From positions 496,001 through 560,000 of the forward strand of contig NZ_JAMZEB010000002.1 of the NCBI RefSeq assembly GCF_024172165.1: a stretch of 64,000 nt of DNA. The letters are read 5' to 3'. A model generated the notes under the pieces. That model searched no databases. It saw only the letters and a list, made by a program, of their open reading frames with translations, and was not told the origin of the DNA. Made by a program: the position numbers and the translations under genes. Position 1 is the stretch's first letter. Each line of letters starts with the position of its first letter. Positions 46,044 to 55,964 of the stretch are shown piece by piece. This stretch comes from Nonomuraea thailandensis (GTDB lineage: Bacteria; Actinomycetota; Actinomycetes; Streptosporangiales; Streptosporangiaceae).

Positions 46044-47117
46044 ATGGCGCACAAATTGCTCGGCCGGCTGGCGTACGGCTCACGTTACGACCGGGTCCCT
46101 TGGGGCCAGAGGGTCTATGTCCGTCCAGGGGAGCGGCTCATCCGGGAGGCGCAGTGGCGCCTGCTGCTCAGGCAGGCGAAGGTCATGTCGCTGGCCGAGT
46201 ACCAGCAGCTGCGGCCCCTGGGCGAGATCGAGGAGTTCCTGAGCTGCATGATGTGCGGGGAGTCCCGCCAGCAGCCCCTCTTCACCCCGACCGGCGGGAA
46301 GGGCTGGCGTTACCACGTCGTCCGCTGCCCGTCCTGCGGCTTCCTCTACCGCAATCCCAACGTGCTGCCCGAGCGGCTCGGCGACCTGTACGCCACCGGC
46401 TACAGCACCTTCCTGACCGGCAAGTACGCCGCCAACCGGCAGCGCCGCTACGACCTCACCATGAGGGCGTTCGCCCCGGTGTTCGACGAGGGCAAGGAGC
46501 GGCGGCTGCTCGACTTCGGCTCCGGGGTCGGGCTGTTCCTGGAGCTGGCCGAGCAGCGCGGGTTCGACGCCTACGGGGTGGACCTGTCGCCGGAGTCGGT
46601 CGAGCAGGCCAACCAGCGGCTCAGCCGGGCCCGCACCTTCTTCGGGGCCCCCGAGGACGTGCCCGAGATCGCGGCCGGCGGCTTCGACGTGATCACCCTG
46701 TGGTCGGTGCTCGCCCACCTGCCCAGGCCGCTGGAGGACTTCCGGCGCTTCCGCAGCCTGCTCGCGCCCGGCGGCGTGCTGCTCATCCTGACGGTGAACG
46801 CGCGCTCGCTGCTGCTCAAGGCGTACGGGCCGGCCTGGAGCGGCTTCACCAAGAACCACCTGATGTTCTACTCCTCCGAGACCGTGCGCACGCTGCTCGG
46901 CCGGTGCGGCTTCGCCGGGGTGGCCTTCGCCCCGCACTACGGCGACACCATCGAGGCCGGCACCACCAGGCTGCCCGCCGACCTGGTCAATCGGCTGCGC
47001 CGCAACGTGGAGCTGAGCGACGGCGGGAACATGATGCGCGTGCTCGCCTTCGCCGACGAGGAGGCGATCGGGCGCTGGGGCGGCGGCCCTCTCACGGTCC
47101 ACCGCCTGCACGCCTGA
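46044..47117 (+). CDS. Class I SAM methyltransferase with N-terminal zinc-binding segment
   Basis: 357 aa from ATG 46044 (AAGGGTGG 5 nt upstream). The N-terminal part has a Cys4 segment: FLSCMMCGESR and VVRCPSCGFLYRNPN, as in sugar C- or O-methyltransferase-like proteins that act on surface glycans. Then YATGYSTFLTGKY, SAM motif LLDFGSGVGLFLELA, acidic DAYGVDLSPESV and the His-containing LWSVLAHLPRPLED. The tail has LRRNVELSDGGNMMRV. No glycan cluster surrounds it, so the acceptor is unknown. Confidence 0.85.
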   Translation: MAHKLLGRLAYGSRYDRVPWGQRVYVRPGERLIREAQWRLLLRQAKVMSLAEYQQLRPLGEIEEFLSCMMCGESRQQPLFTPTGGKGWRYHVVRCPSCGFLYRNPNVLPERLGDLYATGYSTFLTGKYAANRQRRYDLTMRAFAPVFDEGKERRLLDFGSGVGLFLELAEQRGFDAYGVDLSPESVEQANQRLSRARTFFGAPEDVPEIAAGGFDVITLWSVLAHLPRPLEDFRRFRSLLAPGGVLLILTVNARSLLLKAYGPAWSGFTKNHLMFYSSETVRTLLGRCGFAGVAFAPHYGDTIEAGTTRLPADLVNRLRRNVELSDGGNMMRVLAFADEEAIGRWGGGPLTVHRLHA

Positions 47118-47131
47118 CCTCCGGCGGCCGC

Positions 47132-47887
47132 TCAGGCGCGCGCCGCGCCGAACGCCGAGGTGAGCTCGGCGGTGGTGGTGATGGCGTGGGCGAAGGTGGG
47201 GCCGTTCAACTCGTGCGCGGCGTGCATCATCTCGGGCAGGAACGCCGCGGTCGCGTCGCGCACCAGCGTGACGTGGTAGCCGAGCTCCATGGCGAAGCGG
47301 CCGGTGGACTCGATGCAGGTGTTGGCGAGCAGGCCGACGAGCACGACGTGCGTGACGCCGTGCTGCTTGAGCTGCATGTCGAGGTCGGTGTTGGCGAAGC
47401 CGCTCTGCGCCCAGTGCTCCCGGGCCACGACGTCGCCCGGCCGCGGCCGGAAGTCGGGGTGGAACTCCCCGCCCCAGGTCCCGCGGGCGAAGCTGTGCCG
47501 CTCCATGATGCCGCGCTGGGTGGGGTTGGGGTGGTCCCACGTCCCGTAGTCGCCCGGCTCCCAGCGCCGGTGCGGGACGAACATCACGTGGACGCCGGCC
47601 TCGCGGGCCGACGCGATCACGGACCGGAGGTGGTCGAGCAGCCCGACCTGCGTGGCCACGGCCTCCACCCGCGGCCAGATCCTGCCGCCTTCCGACAGGA
47701 AGTCGTTGTAGGGGTCCACCAGCAGGACGGCCGTCCGGCGAGGGTCATAGGTCTGGGACAAGGCGTCCACTCCGATCCACGAGCGGGTTCCGCGAGGCCC
47801 GTCCAGCATCGCGGAGCTCGTGAGGCGGCCGGGGCCCGGCGCACGGCCCTTCGCCGAACCCTTCGGCTCACATGACGATCCGATCAC
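47132..47887 (-). CDS. Isochorismatase-like cysteine hydrolase
   Basis: 251 aa if the GTG at 47887 (overlapping the preceding stop by 4 bp) is used; ATG 47809 is an alternative, and homology starts near SQTYDPRRTAVLLVDPYNDF. Asp of VDPYND and nucleophile Cys in LLANTCIESTGRFAMELGYH are present. The catalytic Lys normally four residues before SGF is not Lys here (REHWAQSGF), so catalysis may differ. It is the second gene behind the U32-like protein. Substrate unknown. Confidence 0.82.
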   Translation of the reverse strand: MIGSSCEPKGSAKGRAPGPGRLTSSAMLDGPRGTRSWIGVDALSQTYDPRRTAVLLVDPYNDFLSEGGRIWPRVEAVATQVGLLDHLRSVIASAREAGVHVMFVPHRRWEPGDYGTWDHPNPTQRGIMERHSFARGTWGGEFHPDFRPRPGDVVAREHWAQSGFANTDLDMQLKQHGVTHVVLVGLLANTCIESTGRFAMELGYHVTLVRDATAAFLPEMMHAAHELNGPTFAHAITTTAELTSAFGAARA

Positions 47888-48819
47888 CCGCGCGGCTGGA
47901 CCTCGGGCACGCCCAGGTCGGAGGTCTGCGACGGCTTGGCGAGCGCCGGGTCGAGCTCCTCGATCAGCCGCTGCACCAGCGCCGCCCGCCGCACCCGCTC
48001 GCGTCCCAGCTCCCTGGGCACCGCTCCGAGATGCCCGCCCGCGGGGTAGATGTTGGGCGCGTTGCGCAGCCCCATCTTCAGGTAGACGGGAGCGGCTGCC
48101 CGGACGATCTCCACCGCCTCGTAGAAGCGGACGAACCCGCCCTGATCATCCGGCACCTCCAGATAGAGGTCGATCGGCAGCCCGGTGGCCGCCCGGATCT
48201 CGGCCAGGTGTGGCACGGTGAGGTCGGTGCCCACGTTGACGGTGGTCGCGCCGAGCCGCTCGTACAGGGCCGCGGTCGGGCCGTTGGTGAGCGGCATCAG
48301 CACCGACGTCTTCAGGACGAGGTTCGCGGGCAGCGTCCCGTCCGCCTTGAGCGCGCGCAGCACGTCCAGGGTTCCGAGATCGCCGACGAGCAGGCTGCGG
48401 ATGCCCAGCGAGCAGGCCCGCAGCGCGTCCGCCAGGCACGCCGCCACCATCGCGTTGCCGCGCGCGGCGGCGCCGACGGCCTGCGTGAGCTTGGCCTGGC
48501 CGCCGGTGTCCCAGGCGGCGCGCGGCCCGAGGAACAGGTTCACCTCGATGCCCCGCTCGGCCCCGATCCGGGCCATCCGCGTGATCTCCTCGTCGGTCAG
48601 CATCATCACGCCGCTGCCCTGCGAGGTCCTGGCGACGGGCACGCCGAGCCGGTCGGCCTCCGCGACCACCGCCTCCAGCACCTCGGGCCCCTCGACACTG
48701 GGGATCTCGAAACGGTACGGCGCCCCGTCCGCGAACCCGGCCCCGGAGGGCGCGGCGGACTGCGCAACCGGGTGCCCGAGCCGGGACATCAGGGCATGGA
48801 GGCCGGCAAGGCTGGTCAT
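47884..48819 (-). CDS. U32 peptidase-like TIM-barrel protein
   Basis: 311 aa from ATG 48819, with GAGGAG 7 nt upstream (preferred to ATG 48837). It begins TSLAGLHALMSRLGHPVAQ and has RFEIPSVEGPEVLEAVV, IEVNLFLGPRAAWDTG, LLVGDLGTLDVLRAL and KMGLRNAPNIYPAGGH. The pattern fits the U32 family, members of which hydroxylate RNA or act as proteases; the call rests on memory of similar proteins. No zinc-binding Cys set is visible. It is coupled to the cysteine hydrolase by GTGA overlap. Confidence 0.65.
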   Translation of the reverse strand: MTSLAGLHALMSRLGHPVAQSAAPSGAGFADGAPYRFEIPSVEGPEVLEAVVAEADRLGVPVARTSQGSGVMMLTDEEITRMARIGAERGIEVNLFLGPRAAWDTGGQAKLTQAVGAAARGNAMVAACLADALRACSLGIRSLLVGDLGTLDVLRALKADGTLPANLVLKTSVLMPLTNGPTAALYERLGATTVNVGTDLTVPHLAEIRAATGLPIDLYLEVPDDQGGFVRFYEAVEIVRAAAPVYLKMGLRNAPNIYPAGGHLGAVPRELGRERVRRAALVQRLIEELDPALAKPSQTSDLGVPEVQPRG

Positions 48820-49000
48820 CAGGGGTCTCCTCGTCATGGATCACTTCGGCGCGCCCGGGCGTGGTGCGACGGCCGGTGTCGTCCTCGCCCCACAGCTCCA
48901 GCTCTGCCCGTTTGCCTTCCCTCGATATCACCCGCCCCTGGGCACGTGTGCGCGGCCCGGTCCCGGAGGACGTCCCGGCCCTCCTGACCGGCAGGGGATC

Positions 49001-49006
49001 TAAGAT
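49001..49006 (+). promoter_or_regulatory. Probable leaderless -10 box
   Basis: TAAGAT lies 7 nt before ATG 49014 of the PgeF-like gene. Confidence 0.45.
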
Positions 49007-49013
49007 CGGGGGC

Positions 49014-49721
49014 ATGGAGCTCGCCCCCGGTGTCCACGTCGCCGTCACCGACCGCCACGGAGGCGTCAGCGCCCCGCCCTACGGCTCGCGCAACCTCGGC
49101 GGCCTCGTCGGCGACGACCCGGCCAGCGTGCGCGCCAACCGCGACGGCGTCCGGGACGAGCTGGGCGTGCGGGCCGTGGTGTTCATGCGGCAGGTGCACA
49201 GCGCCGACGTCGCGTACGTGAGCGAGCCGTTCGGCGACGACCCGCCGCCGCTCGACGGCGTGTTCACCACCGAGCCGGGCCTGGCGCTGGCCTCGCTCGG
49301 AGCCGACTGCCCGGCGGTGCTGGTGGCCGATCCGGTGGCCCGCATGGTCGGCGCGGCGCACTCCGGCCGCCCCGGCACCGAGGCGGGCATCGCCACGGCG
49401 CTGGTGGAGGCCATGGCGGCCAAGGGCGCCGAGCCGGGCAGGATGCTCGCGCTGATCGGGCCCGGCGCGTGCGGCCGCTGCTACGAGGTGCCCGCCGACC
49501 TGCGCGAGCGGGTGGCGTCCAAGGTGCCGGCGACGTGGTCCACGACGTCGTGGCAGACGCCCGCGCTCGACCTGCGGGCCGGCATCGAGGCCCAGCTCCG
49601 GGCCGCGGGGCTGGCCGACGTGCGCCACGACGCGCGCTGCACGATCGAGGCGCAGGAGCTCTACTCCCATCGCAGGGAGCAGCCCGGCGGCCGGTTCGCC
49701 GGGCTGATCTGGCTGGTCTAG
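49014..49721 (+). CDS. PgeF/YfiH-type laccase-domain protein (purine nucleoside or muropeptide editing)
   Basis: 235 aa, multicopper polyphenol oxidase-named fold now known in homologues to act in peptidoglycan editing (PgeF) or as purine nucleoside phosphorylase/deaminase. The zinc triad is visible as His in FMRQVHSADV, Cys in LGADCPAVLVADP, and His in VGAAHSGRPGTEAG. The later segment DLRAGIEAQLRAAG and C-terminal HRREQPGGRFAGLIWL are normal. It is not in the usual ftsZ cluster, so this is a second or relocated copy. Ends overlapping the next convergent gene by 4 bp. Confidence 0.85.
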   Translation: MELAPGVHVAVTDRHGGVSAPPYGSRNLGGLVGDDPASVRANRDGVRDELGVRAVVFMRQVHSADVAYVSEPFGDDPPPLDGVFTTEPGLALASLGADCPAVLVADPVARMVGAAHSGRPGTEAGIATALVEAMAAKGAEPGRMLALIGPGACGRCYEVPADLRERVASKVPATWSTTSWQTPALDLRAGIEAQLRAAGLADVRHDARCTIEAQELYSHRREQPGGRFAGLIWLV

Positions 49722-50059
49722 CCCTTCGCCCGGTTGCTGTTGAAGATCGCGTTCACGATGATGACGCCGATCCAGACCGGGATGACGTAGGACGCGTCGT
49801 TGCCCGTGAGGACGAAGGCGAGCGTGGCTCCCGTGCCCAGCACCAGCGAGACGATGGCCAGGGCGAGCCGCTGCCCGTCGGCCACGGTCTGGTTGACCGG
49901 CCTGGCCTTGGGCGCGGTCGTGGCCAGCCGCTCGTCGACCCGCCGGTCGATCTCCTGCCCCATCTTGTCGAGGAACGACTCGACGACCTCGTTCTCGTAC
50001 TCGGGCCCCAGATCCCGCCGCGCGGACACGGCGGCCCGTAACTCATCCCCTGTATTCAT
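49718..50059 (-). CDS. Small two-TM membrane protein
   Basis: 113 aa. A charged N-terminus (ELRAAVSARRDLGPEYENEV) with an amphipathic helix SFLDKMGQEIDRRVDERL, then two TM helices (LALAIVSLVLGTGATLAFVL, YVIPVWIGVIIVNAIF). The layout matches a common actinobacterial membrane protein with no assigned role. The ATG start at 50059 has no strong ribosome site. It lies 27 bp from the end of the DNA ligase gene in the same direction. Confidence 0.7.
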   Translation of the reverse strand: MNTGDELRAAVSARRDLGPEYENEVVESFLDKMGQEIDRRVDERLATTAPKARPVNQTVADGQRLALAIVSLVLGTGATLAFVLTGNDASYVIPVWIGVIIVNAIFNSNRAKG

Positions 50060-50085
50060 ATGTCGAGATATAACGGGATCCGGTG

Positions 50086-51237
50086 CTAGCGGGCAAGGAT
50101 GTCGTCAAGGTTGTAACTAACCGGACGCTCCAACTGCTCATAGGTGCATGATTCGGGCGTACGGTCGGGCCGCCACCGCCGGAACTGCGCCGTGTGCCGG
50201 AACCGGTCGCCCTCCATCTGGTCGTAGGCCACCTCGATCACCAGCTCCGGCCGCAGCGGGATGAACGACAGGTCCTTCTTGGCGTTCCACCGCGACACCG
50301 CGCCCGGCACCCGCTGCCCGCCCGTCGCGGGCCCGGCGGCCGGCTGGCCGATGTTGGCCTGCGCCTGCTCCGCCCAGTGGCCCCAGGGGTGCTCGCTCAG
50401 CTCCGCGAGGTACGGCCTGATCTCCTCGACCAGCTCGGCCCTGCGCTTCATGGGGAAGGAGGCCGCCACGCCCACGTGGTGCAGCCGGCCGTCGTCGCCC
50501 CACAGGCCGAGCAGCAGCGAGCCCACGATCGGCCCGGTCTTGTGCTCGCGGTAGCCGCAGATCACCACGTCGGCGGTGCGCTCGTGCTTGACCTTGAACA
50601 TCGTGCGCTTGTCAGGGATGTACGGCTGGTCGCCCGGCTTGACGATGATGCCGTCGAGCCCGGCCCCCTCGAACGTCTCGAACCATTCGAGGGCCTGCTC
50701 GTAGTCGGTCGTGACGGGCGTCAGCCGCACGGAGCCGGCCTTCTCGCCGAACAACCCCTCCAGCCGCGCCCGCCGCTGCGAGAACGGCGTCTCCATCAGC
50801 GACTCCTCGCCCAGCGCCAGCAGGTCGAAGGCGATGAACTGGGCCGGCGTGCGCTCCGACAACATCGTCACGCGCGACTTGGCCGGATGGATGCGCTGCT
50901 GCAGGGCGTCGAAGTCGAGCTGCGTGCCCACCGGCAGCACGATCTCGCCGTCGATCACCACCTTGTCGGGCAGCTCGGCCCTGACCGCGTCGACCAGCTC
51001 GGGGAAGTAGCGGGTGAACGGCCGCTCGTTGCGGCTGCCCAGGTAGACCTCGTCGCCGTCGCGGAAGATGATGCAGCGGAACCCGTCCCACTTCGGCTCG
51101 TAGAGCAGGGTGCCGTCCTGCTTCGGCATGGCCTTGACCGGCTTGGCCAGCATCGGCGCCACCGGCGGCCGCACCACCAGGTCGGGCACCGGCTCCGGCT
51201 CCTCGGGCACCTCCGGTGCGGTCGGCTCGTCGGTCAT
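50086..51237 (-). CDS. ligC: ATP-dependent DNA ligase C
   Basis: 383 aa, nucleotidyltransferase plus OB fold, without polymerase or nuclease domains. Active-site Lys49 is in EPKWDGFR, with further motifs YLGSRNERPFTRYFPEL, VIDGEIVLP, FIAFDLLAL, DGIIVKPGD and FKVKHERTADVVI. In mycobacteria LigC serves NHEJ or base-excision repair. The N-terminus has an acidic EPEPVPD stretch. The ATG overlaps the stop of the RibD-like gene by 4 bp. A stand-alone PolDom is 14 kb away and could be its polymerase partner. Confidence 0.92.
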   Translation of the reverse strand: MTDEPTAPEVPEEPEPVPDLVVRPPVAPMLAKPVKAMPKQDGTLLYEPKWDGFRCIIFRDGDEVYLGSRNERPFTRYFPELVDAVRAELPDKVVIDGEIVLPVGTQLDFDALQQRIHPAKSRVTMLSERTPAQFIAFDLLALGEESLMETPFSQRRARLEGLFGEKAGSVRLTPVTTDYEQALEWFETFEGAGLDGIIVKPGDQPYIPDKRTMFKVKHERTADVVICGYREHKTGPIVGSLLLGLWGDDGRLHHVGVAASFPMKRRAELVEEIRPYLAELSEHPWGHWAEQAQANIGQPAAGPATGGQRVPGAVSRWNAKKDLSFIPLRPELVIEVAYDQMEGDRFRHTAQFRRWRPDRTPESCTYEQLERPVSYNLDDILAR

Positions 51238-51974
51238 GGCTGCTCTCCCTCGTCCCCGTGAGTGGCCCTCGTGTACTTGCAGAAGAGGACGCCATCCTCC
51301 TCCAGCACCTGGCTGAGATCCAGCGCGACCTGCGCGGGCTCGCCGTTCTGAATGCGCGCCGCACCGCCGCCGACCAGCAGCGGGCTGATCGACAGGCACA
51401 GCTCGTCGACCAGGTCGCAGGCCGAGAGCTGGGCGTTGATCCGGGGGCCGCCCTCGCACAGCACCCTGGTCAGGCCGCGCCGGTGCAGCTCGGCCACGGC
51501 CTGCCGCATGTCGACGCTCTCCTCGCCGGCCACGATCAGGTCGGCGAGCTTGGCCGCCTCCTTGCGCCGTTCGTGCGGCGCGGCCTCGCAGGTGATCACG
51601 ATCGTCCTGCTGGGGGCGTCGCAGAACAGGTCGCCGTCGAGGTCGAGCGCGAGGCTGCGGGTGATCACGGCGATGGGCGGCACCTCGGGCCGCCCCTGCC
51701 TGATCTCCGCCCAGGCGTCGCGCGGCGGGACGGGGCCGTACCCCTCCTTGCGCACGGTCGCGGCGCCCGCGACGACCACGTCGGCCAGCCCGCGCAGGGT
51801 CTGGAAGATGCGCTTGTCGCCCTTGCTCGACAGCGGGCCAGAGCGCCCCTTCAGCCAGGCGGCGCCGTCGGCGCTGGCGACCATGTTGAGCCGCAGCCAT
51901 GGCCGGTCGCCGGGGTAGGCGTAGGCCTGCACGATATCCGGGTTGTCCTGTATGTCGGGATAGATGCGCCGCAC
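51234..51974 (-). CDS. RibD C-terminal domain / dihydrofolate reductase-like pyrimidine reductase
   Basis: 246 aa from GTG 51974, of the RibD C-terminal/DHFR-like superfamily. It has WLRLNMVASADGAAWLKG, KRIFQTLRGLADVVVAGAAT, VPPIAVITRSLALDL and RVLCEGGPRINAQL (glycine-rich NADPH loop). No deaminase half is present. It is translationally coupled to ligC by ATGA, an unusual pairing; a role in riboflavin, antibiotic or unknown reduction cannot be chosen. Confidence 0.82.
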   Translation of the reverse strand: MRRIYPDIQDNPDIVQAYAYPGDRPWLRLNMVASADGAAWLKGRSGPLSSKGDKRIFQTLRGLADVVVAGAATVRKEGYGPVPPRDAWAEIRQGRPEVPPIAVITRSLALDLDGDLFCDAPSRTIVITCEAAPHERRKEAAKLADLIVAGEESVDMRQAVAELHRRGLTRVLCEGGPRINAQLSACDLVDELCLSISPLLVGGGAARIQNGEPAQVALDLSQVLEEDGVLFCKYTRATHGDEGEQP

Positions 51975-52112
51975 CCCTCTACCTTGGCACACGCCACCGA
52001 CATTCGATCGGCCAGGGTTTCGCCACGGATACCGCTTTTCCGTATCGGCGGACGTACCGGCGATTCTCCGCTTAACGTGACGATAGGGATGGGGATTGAC
52101 GGGAGGCACGCT

Positions 52113-52508
52113 GTGGGGCTGCTCACCGCCGTGGCATGGACGGTCGCCGCGCTCGCCGGGGTGTACCTGCTCTCCTTGTGGCTGGCGGGCGGCGGCCTGC
52201 GCCGCGCCAAGGTCACCCGCTTCCCCGCCGCCCTCGTCTTCGCCCACCCGGCGCTCGCGGTGTCGGCGCTGGTCTGCTACGCCGCCGGCCTCGCCACGGG
52301 CAGCCGCGCGCTCGCCTGGGCGGCCTTCGCGGGCCTGGCGGTGGCCGCCCTCCTCGGCTTCGCGATGTTCACCCGCTGGCTCGGCGCCGGCCGCCACCAG
52401 ATGGCGGGCCGGAGCTTCCCCGCCCTGGCCGTGACGCTGCACGGCCTGGCCGGGGTGACGGCGTTCACGCTGGTCTTCCTCACCGCCAGCGCGACCCGCG
52501 TCTTCTGA
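52113..52508 (+). CDS. Four-TM membrane protein
   Basis: 131 aa from GTG 52113, with GGGAGG 6 nt upstream. Four hydrophobic segments: LLTAVAWTVAALAGVYLLSL, FAHPALAVSALVCYAAGLA, ALAWAAFAGLAVAALLGFAM and LHGLAGVTAFTLVFLTA. His in FAHP, GRHQ and LHGLAG recur at positions like those of heme-ligating integral membrane proteins, so cytochrome-like function is possible but unproven. No family recognised with certainty. Confidence 0.65.
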   Translation: MGLLTAVAWTVAALAGVYLLSLWLAGGGLRRAKVTRFPAALVFAHPALAVSALVCYAAGLATGSRALAWAAFAGLAVAALLGFAMFTRWLGAGRHQMAGRSFPALAVTLHGLAGVTAFTLVFLTASATRVF

Positions 52509-52521
52509 GCTCGCCGGCCTG

Positions 52522-54648
<2,127 letters not shown>

Positions 54649-54724
54649 GTGACCCGATTGTCGCACGCGAAAGCGCTCTTGGTCTTCCAATGACCGGATC
54701 GCTGTCTCCCGCGTGCGCAGGGGG

Positions 54725-55150
54725 CTAGAGGAGCTCGGCCTTGAGGCTGATCGTCGTGCCGGCCAGCGCCTTGCTCACGGGGCAGTTGACCTTGGCCGTC
54801 TCGGCAGCCTCCTGGAACTGCTCGGCCGTGATGCCGGGCACGTGCCCCTTCACCGTGAGCACGATGCCCGTGATGCCCTCGCCCGGCTGGAACGTCACGT
54901 CGGCGCTGGTCTCCAGCGACTGCGGCGGCGTGCCCGCGCCGGCGAGGGCGTGCGAGAGCGCCATCGAGAAGCACGAGGAGTGGGCGGCGGCGATGAGCTC
55001 CTCGGGGGAGGTCTTGCCGTCGGCCGACTGGGACCTGGAAGCCCAGGAGACGTCGAACGTGCCGACGCCTGAGGTGTTGAGCGCGACGGTGCCCGAACCG
55101 TCGATCAGGGCGCCCTTCCACTGGGTGGTGGCGGTGCGGGTGGTGGCCAT
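54725..55150 (-). CDS. OsmC family peroxiredoxin
   Basis: 141 aa. Reduces organic hydroperoxides. Catalytic Cys60 in AAHSSCFSMALSH and Cys123 in KVNCPVSKAL, and the typical start ATTRTATTQWKGAL, are present. A strong GGAGGGAG lies before ATG 55150. It stands alone, divergent from a sigma factor gene, which may link it to a stress response. Osmotic or thiol-stress induction is common in the family. Confidence 0.92.
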   Translation of the reverse strand: MATTRTATTQWKGALIDGSGTVALNTSGVGTFDVSWASRSQSADGKTSPEELIAAAHSSCFSMALSHALAGAGTPPQSLETSADVTFQPGEGITGIVLTVKGHVPGITAEQFQEAAETAKVNCPVSKALAGTTISLKAELL

Positions 55151-55298
55151 GACGATTGCTCCCTCCGTTGTTACCTTTCGACCTTATCGTGGCGCGAAAG
55201 AGTCTTGCCCGCCGGTCATCCGGCTCTACATTTGGCGCGAATAGTGACATGCTCGGGTCGCGGCGCACCCGCCGCCTTGGTCCGGAATAAACGGGAGT

Positions 55299-55859
55299 GT
55301 GGTGCCAGTGGAGGCACCGTACGACGACCGCCTGCTGCACCAGCGGGTGGTCGGCGGCGATGAGTCCGCGCTGGGGGAGGTCTACGATCGGCTCTCTTCG
55401 CTGATCTTCGGTCTCGCCCTGCGGGTCACCAGGGACCGGGTGATCGCCGAGGACATCACGCAGGAGGTCTTCCTGGTCTTCTGGGAGCGGCCGCTGGCCT
55501 ACGACCCGGAACGCGGCACCCTGCGCGCCTGGCTGGCCACGATCGCGCACCGGCGTGCGGTCGATCACGTGCGGGCCGAGGAGCGCAGGCGCGTGTCGGC
55601 GCTCGGGCCCAGGCTGTTCGAGCGCGAGCCCGTGAGACTAGAGGACACCGTGCTGGCCGCCGACGAGGCCCAGCGGGTACGCCAAGCGGTGACGTCCCTG
55701 CCCGAAGGCTTACGTGAGGCCGTCGAGCTGGCCTATTTCGGCGGCAGGACCTACCGGCAGGTCGGCGAGGAGCTCGGCGTGCCGGAGGGAACGGCCAAGT
55801 CGCGCATCCGGCTGGCGCTGCGGCGCCTGGCGGACGCGCTGGCAGAGGAAGAAGTGTGA
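55299..55859 (+). CDS. ECF-type RNA polymerase sigma factor (SigK-like)
   Basis: 186 aa. Region 2 has LRVTRDRVIAEDITQEVFLV and FWERPLAYDPERGTLRAWLA; region 4 has REAVELAYFGGRTYRQVGEEL then GVPEGTAKSRIRLALRRLAD. It looks like the ECF group of SigK of mycobacteria. The start codon is uncertain: GTG 55299, 55302 and 55308 are in frame behind GGGAG. The stop overlaps a 33-codon mini-ORF (TGATG) that leads to an MDMPI protein, which may act as its anti-sigma partner. Confidence 0.92.
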   Translation: MVPVEAPYDDRLLHQRVVGGDESALGEVYDRLSSLIFGLALRVTRDRVIAEDITQEVFLVFWERPLAYDPERGTLRAWLATIAHRRAVDHVRAEERRRVSALGPRLFEREPVRLEDTVLAADEAQRVRQAVTSLPEGLREAVELAYFGGRTYRQVGEELGVPEGTAKSRIRLALRRLADALAEEEV

Positions 55860-55964
55860 TGGAAGCCCGGCCGCCGCACACGGTCCGGGGAAGAAGGGTG
55901 ATGGACGCCGGGCCGCCGCACACGGCCGAGGCGTACCCGCAAACGCAGGAAGAGGTGTGATGGA
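55847..55964 (+). repeat. Triplicated ribosome-site/start module
   Basis: GGAAGAAGTGTGATGGA (55847), GGAAGAAGGGTGATGGA (55889, 42 bp on) and GGAAGAGGTGTGATGGA (55948). Copies 1 and 2 share a further CCGCCGCACACGG. Confidence 0.75.
55859..55960 (+). CDS. 33-codon mini-ORF coupling sigma factor to MDMPI gene
   Basis: ATG 55859 overlaps the sigma stop (TGATG) and its own TGA overlaps the next ATG 55960. It encodes MEARPPHTVRGRRV followed by MDAGPPHTAEAYPQTQEEV, two related halves. Ribosome-site plus start sequences GGAAGARGTGTGATGGA recur at 55847, 55889 and 55948. The arrangement looks like a start-region duplication that kept translational coupling. Whether the peptide has a role is unknown. 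Confidence 0.5.
   Translation: MEARPPHTVRGRRVMDAGPPHTAEAYPQTQEEV

Noticed and set aside
54649..54690. TTG start for glgX at 54690
   Set aside because: Homology begins at ATG 54648 (EVWPGEPYPLGG), and the TTG has no clear ribosome site.
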